The notes: generated by a model not told the origin, from the sequence alone. Shown: positions 45,457 through 57,214, counted from the first letter of the stretch. The stretch is 64,000 nt of DNA from Theropithecus gelada (GCF_003255815.1 NC_037689.1:140229938-140293937); one strand, 5' to 3'. Made by a program: numbers and translations.

Positions 45457-45914
45457 TACAGGCATACCTCATGTAATTGTGTTTTGACTTATGGTGCTTT
45501 GCAGATTTTGCATTTTTACAAATGAAAAGTTTGTAGCAATCCTGGGTTCGGCAAATCTATTGACACCATTTTTTTCTTTTCGACAGCATATGCTCACTTC
45601 AAGTCTCTGTGTCACAACATTTTGGTAATTCTGGTGATATTTCAACCTTTTTTATTATTATTGTATCTGTTATGGTGATCTGCGATTACTGATCTTTTTA
45701 TATTATGCTTGTACTTGTTTTAGGTCCTCATGGACTGCATCTATAGAAGATGTTGAAATTAATCACATAAGATGGTGAACTTAAATAGATAGATGTTGTG
45801 TGTTTTCTGACTGCTCCACCAACCAATTGTTTCTCTATCTCTCTACCTCTCCTCAAGTCTGTATATTCTCTGACACACAACAGTGTTGAAAGTAAGCTAA
45901 TTAAAAACCCTACA

Positions 45915-47945
45915 ATGGCCTCTAAGCGTTCAAGTGAGAGGAGTTTCACCTTTCTTAAAGCTAGAAATAATTAAGCTTAGTGAGAAAGGCATGTGAAAAG
46001 CTGAACTAGGCTGAAAGCTAGGCCTCTTGTGCCAGTTAGCCAAATTGTGAATGCAAATAAAAGATTCCTGAATAAAATTAAAACTACTACCACAGTGAAC
46101 AAAAACATGATAAGAAAGTTAAACCATCTATTGCTGATATGAAGAAAGTTTTGGTTATCTGGAGAAGATAAAATCAGTCAGAACATTCCCTTAAGTGAAA
46201 ACCTAGTCCACATCAAAGTCATAACTCTCTTCAATTCTAGGAAGACTGAGAGGTGGGGAGGCTGTGGAGGGAAAGTTTTAAGCCAGCAGGGGTTAGTTCA
46301 TGAGGTTTAAGGAAAGAAGCCATCTCCATAAAGTGAAGCAGCAAATGCCAATGTAGAAGGTGCAGTCACTTATCCAGAAGATCTAGCTAATGTAAATGGT
46401 GAAGATGGCTACGTTAGACAATAGATTTTAAATGTAGATAAAACCACCTTCAGCCAGGTGCAGTGGCTCACACCTGTAATCCCAGAAGTTTGGGGGGCTG
46501 AGGCGGGTGGATCACCTGAGGTCGGGAGTTTGGGAGCAGCCTGACCAACATGGAGAAACCCTGTCTCTACTAAAAATACCAAAAAAATATTAGCTGGGCT
46601 TGGTGGTACATGCCTGTAATCCAAGCTACTTGGGAGGCTAAGGCAGGAGAATTGCTTGAACCTGGGAGGCAGAGGTTGTGGTGAGCCAAGATCGCACCAT
46701 TGCACTCCAGCCTGGGCAACAAAAGCAAAACTCCATCTCAAAACAAAACAAAACAAGAAACAACAACAACAACAACAAAAGAAAAAACACCTTCTGTTGG
46801 AAGAAGATGACATCCAAGACTTTTGCAGCTGCAGAGGAGAAGTCAATGACTAACTTCAAAACTTGAAAGGACAGGCTGACTCTCACTTAAAAGGTGGATG
46901 CAGCTGGTGACTTTAAGTTGAAGCCAACGTCCATTTACCATTCTGTCTGAAAATCCCAGGTCCCCCCAAATTATGCTAAATCTACTGTGTCTGTGCTCTA
47001 TAAATAGAACAACAAAGCCTGAATGAGAGCACAACTGTTTACGGCATGGTTTACTGAATATTTTAAACCCACTGTTGAGACCTACTGCTCAGGAAATAAG
47101 ATTTCTTTCAACATATGACTGTTCATTGACAATATACCTGGTCACCCAAGAGCTCTGATGGAGCTGTACATAAGATTAATGTTGTTTTCATGCTTGCTAA
47201 TAAACATTCATTCTGCAGTCCATGAATCAAAGAGTAAGTTTGACTTTCAAGTTTTATTATTTAAGAAACATATTTCATAAGACTATAGCTCTCATAGATT
47301 GTGATTCCTGTGATGGATCTGGGAAAAGTAAATTGAAAACCTTCTGAGAAGGATTCATCATTCTAGATGTCATGAAGAACATCTGTGGTTCATAGGAGGC
47401 TGTAAAAATATTGATATTAAAAAGAGTTCACATAAAGTTGATTCCAGCATTCATAGGCTTCAGTGGAGAAAGTAACTGCAGATGTGTTGAAAATAATAAA
47501 ATAATTGAAATGAGAAGTGGAGCCTCAAGATGTGACTGGATTGCTAATCTCATAATAAAACTTCAGTGGATGAAGAATTGCTTCTTACAGATGAGCAAAG
47601 TAGTTTCCTGAGGTGGAAACTAATTCTGGTGAAGATGCTGCGAACATTGTTGAAGTGACAACAAAGGATTTAGAATGTTCCATAAACTTAATTGGTAAAG
47701 TAATAGCAGGGTTTAAGTGCATTGACTCCAATTTTGGAAGAAGTGCTAATGTAGTTAAAATGCTATCAAATAGCATAACATGCTGTAGAGAAATCTTTCT
47801 ATCTATGAGGCAAGATTCATTTTTGTTTTAGTTTAGGAAATTGCACAGTCACCCCAACCTATAGCAACCACCATCCGGATCAGTCAGCAGCCATCAACAT
47901 CAAGGCAAGACTCTCCACCAGCAAAAATATGATGACTATCTGTAG
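45915..47945 (+). pseudogene. Tigger1 transposase remnant
   Basis: The start of the transposase survives as MASKRSSER at 45915. The frame meets a stop 20 codons in, and more stops and frameshifts follow. The family has a CENP-B-type helix-turn-helix DNA-binding region, then a DDE catalytic domain; later pieces are visible as short open frames at 47411-47611 and 47613-47831, the second just before the normal C-terminal region. One Alu (46452-46784) breaks the coding region. Relatives were domesticated elsewhere in mammals (TIGD, JRK, CENPB), but this copy is dead. Confidence 0.85.
46452..46784 (+). mobile_element. Alu SINE inside Tigger1
   Basis: Sense Alu from 'agccaggtgcagtggctca' to a tail of (AAAAC)n(AAC)n. 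Target duplication aaaccaccttc (46441-46451) against aaaacaccttc (46784-46794). Confidence 0.97.
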
Positions 47946-47970
47946 GCTCAGTTGGTTGCTGGCATTTTTT

Positions 47971-48269
47971 TTTTTTTTTTTTTGAGACAGAGTTTCGCTC
48001 TTCTTGCCCAGGCTCAAGTGCAATAGTGTGATCTCAGCTCACTGCAACCTCCACCTCCCAGGTTCAAATGATTCTCCTGCTTCAGCCTCCCAAGTACCTG
48101 GGACTATAGGCACATGCCACCACGCCTGGCTATTTGTTTTTGTATTTTTAGTAAAGAAAGGGTTTCACCATGTTAGTCAGTCTAGTCTCTAACTCCTGAC
48201 CTAAGGTGATCCACCCCTCTTGGCCTCCCGAACTGCTGGGATTACAGGCATGTGCCACTGCGCCTGGTA
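47971..48269 (-). mobile_element. Alu SINE inside Tigger1
   Basis: Reversed Alu starting with a T run and ending 'gtgccactgcgcctgg'. The target duplication tggcatttttt occurs at 47960 and 48270. Confidence 0.96.
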
Positions 48270-48471
48270 TGGCATTTTTTTATCAATAAAGTATTTTTAA
48301 TTAAGTACATTTTTACACATTCTATTGCACACAAATAGACTATTGAAAAGTATGGGCATGTAAAAGTTCACATGCACCAGGAAATCAAAAAGTTTGTGTG
48401 ACTCAATGTATTGTGATATTTGCCTTTGTGGTGGTCTGGAAACAACCCACAATATATCTGAGGTATGCCTG

Positions 48472-48860
48472 TGTTTATATGTGTGTGTGTCTGTGTGTGT
48501 GTGCGTGCATATCTATGTATGCATATGTGTGTATATGTATACACACATATACACACATATTATCTGGAGAAGAGCAAATCAGCCAGAACATTCCCTTAAG
48601 CCAAAACCTAGTCCACATCAAGGTCATAACTCTCTTCAATTCTAGGAAGGCTGAGAGAGGTGAGGTATTCATACACATACATGCATATATATGTATGCAT
48701 GCACACATATGCATACATATATGCATGTATGTGTATGAATACATGTATACATATACATATATGTATGTATATGTACACATATACGCACATTCATATACAT
48801 ATATACATATGTATGTATATGTGAACATATTTTTTATATATATAGTGTGTGTATATATGT
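48472..48860. repeat. TG/TA/CATA-rich tract interrupted by a Tigger1 piece
   Basis: Mixed TGTG, ATGTAT and CATACA stretches lie on both sides of 48558-48664. Long open frames here (157 and 117 codons) are only simple-repeat translation. Confidence 0.92.
48558..48664 (+). mobile_element. Second copy of an internal Tigger1 segment
   Basis: Matches 46156-46261 of the Tigger1 next door in the same orientation with about eight differences by eye. Both edges are in simple repeat. Neither Tigger1 end is present. Confidence 0.92.
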
Positions 48861-50370
48861 ATAAAACATAGCTTGTCTGTAGTAGAAATAGAACACATGT
48901 TTCTAAACTCAGTCTGGGCTTATCCCAAGTCCATCAAAATTGCAACTACCTCTAAAGGTTTGTTAAAATTTTTCATTTTAATAGAGTGATCTTAGTCACA
49001 GTCATACAAAAGCCAGATATCACACATTTAATAAAAAATAACACCATATTGTAAAGTATATCATGCATCTTATTTTGTCAGGTTTTTAAAAAGTGTTTTG
49101 GTTAAGACTGTGACCTGGGCCTGTAGTATTCTTTATTGTTTATGCTGCACCATTAGAAGCATGAATGTCACTGATTTAGGTGGCATGAGGGAGAGGGACA
49201 GCTGGAAAATAGGACAGATGAGAAGAATTATTGAACTGCACCAGACCAAGGAGGATTCATCAAGAGAACAATGATTATTTATGAGGCAACTCTCAAGTAC
49301 TCCCACTTTTCACCTACTAGTAGTATATAAATTTAAGGTTAGTCACCTCACTATGGACATAGATAAAGAAGATTTTATTGTCAATTGGACCTACTTGAAT
49401 ATGTATTCATCATAATTTAAGTTCATATCTCATATACATTTTTAAGGAAAAAATGTAGATGTATATAAATTTATTTTTATGAATAATTTTGCTTTTCTCA
49501 TTACAGTTAGTAGATATTAATTGTAAAATTAAAAATATATGTATACTTATAATAATAAAACTTAGTTATTAAGCTCAATAATATTTTAGAGCCATTACAT
49601 CTAATCTTTTTATAATATATTCATAGAGGTACGCATATACATGCATCCACCCATGAACATACATTATTTAAATGTTATTAAAGTGTTATACCTTGCTGTT
49701 TAGGGTCTAACATGATATTTTGAGTATTTCCCAGGTCATTGGAAATTCTGAGTAACATTGCGATGAATATACACAAGACCATAATATAGTATCACGGGTT
49801 CTTTAACCATTCTTCTACTGTTGGATATCTGACTTGCTTCTAAATTTTCTATTGTAAACACTGTCGTCGTTACAATTTTGGTATATTAATTATTTTGTTT
49901 CTGATTATTTATTTAAAGTATTTTCCTCTAAATTATTGATGTTGTTTTTAAGGTTTCTGACTGATCTCAGCTTTGTGGTTCTGATACAAACCTCAGGTAT
50001 TAAGCTGCTGTGCTCACATTTTCAGTATGCTTCCACCGAATCAGCTTAGGCTACTGTGGCCAAAAGAACTAGGTTTCAGTCACAGGTATGGTCAAATGCA
50101 TGACTTTTAGCAATTGCTTTGTGTAATTGTTTTAGATTGATAATTCTTTCTCCCTAACAATTCTACATATTATATTAAGAAATCCCATATTTCAAAAAAC
50201 GATGCTGAATTTAAACGTACCCTAAAAGAATAGATTTATATGGCACACATCATACTTTCCTACTTTTTGATAATGAATCATAATTTTAAACTTTTTTGTT
50301 CACTTTCAGAAGACTAGTCCAAGTATTAAATTTAGGATTGAGCTAGACATACCCAAGTTTTACTGAATGA
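48861..50370. other. AT-rich intergenic sequence
   Basis: No gene. 49640-49880 ('attcttctactgttggatatc', 'tgcttctaaattttctatt') resembles an ancient antisense L1, at low confidence. Confidence 0.45.
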
Positions 50371-50375
50371 CTGAG
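50371..50375. repeat. Target-site duplication, left copy (CTGAG)
   Basis: The same five bases follow the 3' LTR at 56926-56930. Confidence 0.93.
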
Positions 50376-50753
50376 TGTGATGGTTAATACTGACTGTCAA
50401 CTCAATTGAAGGATGCAAAGTACCGATCCTGGGTGTGTCTGTTGGAGTGTTGCCAAAGGAGACTAACATTTGAATCAGTGGGCTGGGGAAGGCAGACACA
50501 CCCTTAATCTAGTGAGCACAATCGAATCAGCTGCCAGCAAATATAAAGCAAGAAGAAAAACCTGAATAAGAGAGACTGGCCTAGCCTCCCAGCCTACATC
50601 TTTCTTCTGTGCTGGATGCTTCCTGCCCTCGAACATCAGACTCCAGGTTCTTCAGTTTCGGAATTCAGACTGGCTCTCCTTGCTCCTCAGTCTGAAGACA
50701 GCCTATTGTGGGACCTTGTGATCATGTGAGTTAATACTTAGTAAACTCCCTTT

Positions 50754-50792
<39 letters not shown>

Positions 50793-50836
50793 TTCTCCCA
50801 TTAGTTCTGTCCCTCTAGAGAACCCTGACTAATACA
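50376..50836 (+). mobile_element. ERVL 5' LTR (MLT2A type)
   Basis: Starts TGTGATGGTTAATACTG and ends CCCTGACTAATACA. Contains the MLT2 phrases 'ctgggtgtgtctgttggag' and 'catcagactccaggttcttc', and a (TA)n plus T-run near 50760-50800. By eye it differs from the 3' LTR at some 40-50 positions. Confidence 0.96.
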
Positions 50837-50841
50837 AATTT

Positions 50842-50856
50842 TGGTACCAGGAGTGG
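50842..50856 (+). promoter_or_regulatory. Retroviral primer-binding site
   Basis: tggtaccaggagtgg begins with the TGG that pairs with a tRNA 3' CCA, 5 bases after the LTR. The ERVL group is named for a leucine tRNA primer; I did not align it to a tRNA. Confidence 0.7.
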
Positions 50857-50939
50857 TTCTAGAGCAATAGAATATTAAGAATGGACTTTTTTCATTGGTT
50901 TTGGGGTTTCTGGAGTTAACTGCTTAATACGATTAGACC

Positions 50940-52600
50940 TAAAAATGCTAAGGACTCTAATTCTAATGGTATGGAGAACACTGATAGTCCTTGGCATGAA
51001 CTGTTTAGAGAGTTATGCAAAATAAATGCATTTGACACTCCTGATTCATTGCTCATGGGAGGCAAGGAGTTTAGTGACTCTATACATAATACCTTTGACC
51101 ACATGTGGAGAACCAAGAAACATAATGAAGCTGGTTGTTTGCTCCTAAGTTCAGTGGACAAAGTGATGAAAGAAAATGATGAACTCAGGGATTATATCCC
51201 TGGATTCAGAAGCAGATACTGAGCCTCAAATTCTCTAAGATTGCCCTGAGTGAGAGTCTCACCTCCCATGGAGAAAGAGCTGAGGTTGTGGAAAAGCAGA
51301 CACAAGCTCTTATCATGCAAGTAGCTGATCTGTAAGGAAAGGTGCATGCACAGCCTTGCCAGGTGCCTACTGTTAAAGTGAGGGCATTGATTGGAAAAGA
51401 ATGGGACCCTGCAGCTTGGAATGGGGACATCTGGGAGGACCCTGATGAAGCTGGGGACACTGAGTTTGTAAACTCTGATGAACTTTTTTTGCCAGAAGAA
51501 GCAGGTTCCCCAACCCCAGTAGTAGTAACAACCCCTTCCCAACCCACACTGCCATCAGCCTTTCCAACTTTGTCTGAGGAGATAAACCCTGCGCTACCTG
51601 AGGCAACAGTGCTGGCATCCCCTGAGGCAGTTGCCAGGTAAGACGATGTTGATTCTCCTCAGGAGCCACCCCCAACACCCCTGTTTACTTCTAGACCTAT
51701 AACTAGACTAAAGTCCAGGTGGGACCCTAGAGGTGAGGTTCTGAGTGTGACCCATGAGGAGGTGCACTACACTTGAAAAGAACTGTTTCAGTTTTCTCAT
51801 TTATATAAACAGACATCTGGAGAACAGGTATGAGAATGGATATTAAGCATGTGGGATAATGACGTAAGAAACACAGAGTTGGATCAGGCTGAATTTATTA
51901 ATTTGGGCCCACTAAGTAGGGACTTTGCATTTCATGTTGCAGCTCGGGGAGTTAAAAAAGATTCTAACGGTTCATTTGCTTGGTTAGCTGAAATGTGGAT
52001 TAAAAGATGGCCCATTGTGAGCAAGCTGGAAATGCCTGATCTCCCTTGGTTTAATGTAGAGGAAGGGATCCAAAGGCTTAGAGAGATCGGGATTGTGGAG
52101 TACATTAGTCACTTTAGACCTACTCATCCAGCTGAGGGGTCCAGAAGATATACCTTTGACCAATACCTTCTGAAATAGACTTTTGAGGGCAGCACCTGCA
52201 TCTTTGAAGAGCACTGTAATTGCTCTTCTCTGTATGTCAGATCTAACAATGGGAACTGCAGTCACTAAATTGCGAAATGTAAATACAATGGGAATGATTG
52301 GATCCTGAAGTGGCAGTGGCCAAGTTGCGGCACTCAACCATCAAAAGCAAGGTGGGCGTAGCTACTGTAATAGACAGCAGAGGCAAAGCAGCAATCAGAA
52401 TAGTTTGACTCAGGTAGAGGTCTGGCATTGGCTAATTAATTACAGTGTTCCTAGAAGTGAAATTGATAGGACGCTTACTGCATTCCTACTTAACTTATAC
52501 AAGCAGAAAACTTCTAGGTTGAGTAGACAAAAGGCTAATTTGAATTACAAAAACAGAATCATGACCCTTCAATCAATTTCCAGACTTGAGCAAGTTTACA
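50940..52600 (+). pseudogene. ERVL gag remnant
   Basis: Position between primer site and protease marks this as gag (matrix/capsid region of the virion). Open stretches of 83, 99 and 109 codons at 50971-51222, 51342-51641 and 51849-52178 lie in two different frames, so at least one frameshift and several stops have broken it. The first stretch has charged and coiled-coil-like content; the last includes the Trp/Pro-rich wording expected of capsid. I see no zinc knuckle. Not functional. Confidence 0.75.
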
Positions 52601-52689
52601 GAGACAGAATCTCTTGAATGAAGAAAAGACCAGGTCCCCTTGAGGAAGGACACCACTACATTACCAACAACTTATGCAGTGAATCTTTC

Positions 52690-55640
52690 TCCCACCCTTC
52701 CCCAAGGAGATCTCTGGCTTTTTACCTGGGTACATGTGCATCGGAAAGGGAAATGATCAGACATTTCGGGGACTACCAGACACTGGCTCTGAGCTGATGT
52801 TGATTCCAGCGGATGCAAAATGTCACTGTGGTCCCCAGTTAAAGTAGGTGCTTATTGAGGTCAGGTAATTAATGGAGTTTTACCTCAGGTCCAACTTACA
52901 GTGGGTCCAGTGTGTCCCCAGTCTCATCCTGTGGTCATTTCACCAGTACCAGAATGCATAATTGGCATAGACATACTTAGCAGCTGGCAGACCCCCTCCC
53001 CCTGCCCCATTAGCTTCCTGACTGGGAGAGTGAGGGCTATTATGATGGAAAAGGTTAAATGGAAGCCATTAGAGGTGTCTCTACCTAGAAAAATAGTAAA
53101 TCAAAAACAGTATCGCATCCTTGGAGGGACTGTGGAGATTAGTGCCACCATCAAAGACTTGAAAGATGCAGGTGTGGTGATTCCCACCATATCCCTGTTT
53201 AACTCTCCCATGAATGACAGTGGATTATCGTAAGTTCAACCAAGTGGTGACTCCAACTGTAGCTGCTGTACTAGATGTGGTTTCATTGCTTGAGCAAATT
53301 AACACATCTCCTGGTACCTGGTATGTAGCCAATGACTTGACAAATGGCTTTTTCTCCATTACTGTTCATAAGACCCACCAGAAACAATTTGCCTTCAGCT
53401 GGCAAGGTCAGCAATATACCTTTACTATCCTACCTCAGGGGTATATCAAGTCTCCAACTATGTGTCAATCTTATTCAGAGAGACCTTGATCGCTTTTCAC
53501 TTCCACAAAGTATCACACAGGTTCATTCCATTGATGACATTATGCTGATTCGATCCAGCGAGCAAGAAGTAGCAAACACACTGGACTTATTGTGTGTCAG
53601 AGGATGGAAAATAAATTCGACGAAGATTCAGGAATCTTCTACCTCACTTAAATTTCTGGGGGCCCAGTGGTGTGGGGCCTTTTGAGATATTCCTTGTAAT
53701 GTGAAGGATAAGTTGCTGCATTTGGCGCCTCCTACAACCAAGAAAGAGGCACAATGCCTAGTGGGCCTGTTTGGATTTTGGAGGCAACACATTTCTCATT
53801 TAGGTGTGCTACTCCAGCCTACTTATTGAGTGACCCAAAAGGCTACCAGTCTTGAGTAGGGTCCAGAATAGGAGAAGGCTCTACAACAGGTCCAGGCTGC
53901 TGTGCAAGCTGCTGTGCCACTTGGGCTATATGACCCAGCAGACCAATGGTACTTGAAGTGTCGGTGGCAGATAGGGATGCTGTTTGGAGCCTTTGGCAGG
54001 GTTCCATAGGTGAGTCACAGCAGAGGCCTCTAGGATTTTGGAGCAAGGTCCTGCCATCTTCTGCAAATAACGACTCTCCTTTTGAAAGACAGCTCTTGGC
54101 CTGTTAACTGGGCTTTGGTGGAGACTGAACGTTTGACCATGGGACATCAACTCACCATGTGACCTGAACTGCCTATCATGAACCGGGTGCTTTCTGACCT
54201 GTCTAGACATAAAGTGGGTCATGCACAGCAGCATTCCATCATCACGTGGAAGTGGTATACATGCGATCAGGCTCGAGCAGGTACTGAAGGCACAAGTAAG
54301 TTATATGAAGAAGTGACTCAAATATCCATGGTCTCCACTCCTGCCACTCTGCCTTCTCTCCCCCAGCCTGCACCAACGGTCTCATAGGGGGTTCCCTATG
54401 ATCAGTTGACAGAGGAAGAGAAGACTAGGGCCCGATTCACAGATGGTTCTGCACGGTATGCAGGCACCATCCCGAAGTGGACAGCTGTAGCACTACAGCC
54501 CCTTTCTAGGACATCCCTGAAGGAGAGTGGTGAAGGGAAAACCTTCCCAGTGGGCAGAAGTTCGAGCAGTGCACCTTGTTGTGCGCTTTGCATGGAAGGA
54601 GAAATGGCCAGATGTGCGATTATATACTGATTCATGGGCTACAGCCGATGGTTTGGCTGGATGATCAGGGACTTGGAAGAAGCATAATTGGAAAATTGGT
54701 GACAAGCAAATTTGGGGAAGAGGTGTGTGGATGGACCTCTCTGAGTGGCCAAAAACTGGGAAAATATTGGTATCCCATGTGAGTGCTCACCAAAGGGTGA
54801 CCTCAGCAGTGGAGGATTTTAATAATCAAGTGGATGGGATAAGCCATTCTGTGGACACCACTCAGCCTCTTTCCCCAGCCACCCCTGTCATTGCCCAATG
54901 GGCCCATGAACAAAGTGGCCATGGTGGCAGGGACGGAGGTTACGAATGGGCTCAGCAACATGTACTTCCACTCACCAAGGCTGACCTGGCTATGGCCACT
55001 GCTGAGTGTCCAATTTGCCAGCAGCAGAGACCAACACTGAGTACTTGATATGGCACCATTCCTTTGGGTGATCAGCCAGCTACCTGGTGGCAGGTTGATT
55101 ATATTTGACCTCTTCCAATATGGAAAGGACAGAGGTTTGTCCTCAGTGGAACAGACTTTTAATCTGGATATGGGCTTGGCAATCCTGTACACAATGCTCC
55201 TGCAAAGACCACAATTTGTGGACTCACAGAATGCCTTATCCACTGTCATGCTATTTCATATAGCATTGCCTCTGACCAAGGCACTCACTTTACAGCTAAA
55301 GAACTGTGGCAGCGGGCTCATGCTCATGGAATTCACTGGTCTTATCATGCTCCCCATCATCCTGAAGCAGCTGGATTGATAGAATGGTGGAATGGCCTTT
55401 TGAAGTCACAGTTACAATGCCAACTAGGTGACAATACTTTGCAGGGCTGAGGCAAAGTTCTCCAGAAGGGACTTGGAAGAAGCATGTATGCTCTGAATCA
55501 GCATTCAATATATGGTACTGTTTCTCCTATAGCCAGGATTCATGGGTCCAGGAATCAAGGGGTGGAAGTGGAAGTGGCACTACACACCATCATTGCTAGT
55601 GATCCACTAGCAAAATTTTTGCTTCCTGTTCCTGCCACAT
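52690..55640 (+). pseudogene. ERVL pol remnant (protease, RT, RNase H, integrase)
   Basis: Copies viral RNA and inserts the DNA in an intact ERVL. Seen in order: a short aspartic-protease trace (about 52740-52960); RT at 53030-53690, where the polymerase box reads S-I-D-D at 53527-53538 instead of Y-[IV]-D-D; RNase H with intact F-T-D-G-S at 54436-54450; integrase zinc finger with His-rich half at about 54905-54925 and C-P-I-C at 55007-55018; and the integrase region ending with the conserved Glu segment near 55380. Pieces are in all three frames and stops are frequent, so the gene is dead. No env follows. Confidence 0.9.
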
Positions 55641-55659
55641 TACATTCTGCTGGTCTAGA

Positions 55660-56135
55660 GGTCTGAGTTCCAGAGGGAGGAACACTGCCACCAGGAGACA
55701 AAACAACAATTCCATTAAACTGGAAGTTAAGATTGCCACGTGGATGCTTTGGACTCCTCCTACCTTTAAGTCAACAGGCTAAGAAGGGAGTTACATACAG
55801 TGTTGGCCGGTGTGATTGACCTGGGCTATCAAGATGAAATCAGTCTACTACTCTATAATGGAGGTAAGGAAGATCATGCATGGAATACAGGAGATCCATT
55901 AGAGTGTCTCAGTATTACCAGGGCCTGTTATTAAAGTCAACGTGAAACTACAACAACCCAGTCCAGGAAGGACTACAAATGGTCCAGATCCCTCAGGAAT
56001 GAAGGTTTGGGTCACACCACCAGAAAAAACAAAAACAAAAACAAAAACAAAAAACCACCTGCTGAGGTGCTTACTGAAAGCAAAGGGAATGCAGAATGAA
56101 TGGCTAGTAGAAGACAGTAATAATCAATACCAGCT
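55660..56135 (+). pseudogene. ERVL dUTPase remnant
   Basis: After integrase comes a dUTPase-related segment ('ccattaaactggaagttaag' and the glycine/aspartate stretch near 55810-55830), which in the ERVL family hydrolyses dUTP to keep uracil out of viral DNA. It matches the block at 24810-25200 of the first ERVL. Broken by stops and by an (AAAAC)n expansion at 56025-56055. Confidence 0.8.
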
Positions 56136-56480
56136 ATAACCATGTGGCCAGCTGCAGAAATAAGGACTGTAACTGTCATGAGTATTTCCTCCTTCTTTTG
56201 TTAAAAACATATTTGCACATGTATACACTTGTACTAAGAAAATATCTTCACTTTATTTCCTTTTCCTTTATCATGTGACATAAGATTTGTTGACTTCATA
56301 TCAGCATTTATGTATTGATAACTTCATGTAATGGTATTTGCATTGACAATTGGTGCGTTTCTGGTTGCGTGAAGAATTGTATTATATTAGGTATAATTAT
56401 GACCTTATAATCGTCTTTATTTGAAGATTATGTATGATCTCAGGAGATGTGTATGGGTTCAAGTTGACAAGGGTTAAACT

Positions 56481-56925
56481 TGTGATGGTTAATACTGAGA
56501 CTCAATTTGATTGGATTGAAGGATGCAAAGTACTGTTCCTGGGTGTGTCTGTGAGGGTGTTGCCAAAGGAGATTAACATTTGAGTCAGTGGACTGGGGAA
56601 GGCAGACCCACCCTTAATCTGGTGGACGCAATCTAATCATCTCCCAAAAATATAAAGCAGGCAGAAAAAAGCAAAAAGGAGAGACTGGACTAGCCTCCCA
56701 GCCTACATCTTTCTCTGGTGCTGGATGCTTCCTACCCCCCAACATCAGACTCCAAGTTCTTCAGTTTTGGATCTCAGACTGGCTCTCCTTGATCCTCAGC
56801 CTGCAGACAGCCTATTGTGGGACCTTGTGATTATGTGAGCTAATACCTAATAAACTCCCCTTTATATATATATATATATATATGTTCCATTAGTTCTGTC
56901 CCTCTGGAGAACCCTGACTAATACA
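56481..56925 (+). mobile_element. ERVL 3' LTR (MLT2A type)
   Basis: Starts TGTGATGGTTAATACTGAG and ends CCCTGACTAATACA. Same order as the 5' LTR, with a shorter (TA)n at 56865-56882. Confidence 0.96.
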
Positions 56926-56930
56926 CTGAG

Positions 56931-57214
56931 CTAATTGCAGCTCATTTTAAAGTTTTTATTTTTTTTTAAATCAAGACAAGAGTAGGAGGCTTTTTTTAAA
57001 TCAACACACTTTGGATCTTAGATTCATAAGAACATCTAGAAACATAATCAAATCCTGGCATATCTGCCACTTCACTGTGAGAATTTCTCAACCTGTCTTC
57101 CCCTAGATCATCCAGAAGCCAGAAGCTTATCTTGCAATCAAGATCTGCTTACAGACCCAACGGCAGCTACTAGTTTGTCTTTCCTGAGCATCTTTCCACT
57201 TTAAAGAGGAAAGA
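56931..57214. other. Intergenic sequence, nothing recognised
   Basis: No gene or repeat seen; T-rich near 56950-57000. Confidence 0.5.

Larger units (their letters stand above)
45459..48471 (+). mobile_element. Tigger1 DNA transposon, near full length
   Basis: Perfect 12-bp terminal inverted repeats: CAGGCATACCTC at 45459 and GAGGTATGCCTG ending at 48471. TA precedes the left end; the right flank reads TG, a probable decay of TA. About 2.4 kb remain once the two Alus are taken out, close to the usual Tigger1 length. The element carried a pogo-type transposase on the plus strand. Confidence 0.95.
50376..56925 (+). mobile_element. Complete ERVL provirus with MLT2A LTRs
   Basis: LTR, primer site, gag, pol, dUTPase and LTR in one orientation, 6.55 kb, bounded by a perfect 5-bp duplication CTGAG. 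No younger repeat interrupts it. No env, as usual for ERVL. All reading frames are broken. Confidence 0.96.

Noticed and set aside
48398..48871. Open frames of 157 and 117 codons (plus and minus)
   Set aside because: They translate TG/TA/CATA simple repeat into Tyr/Ile/Cys/His strings and are not proteins.
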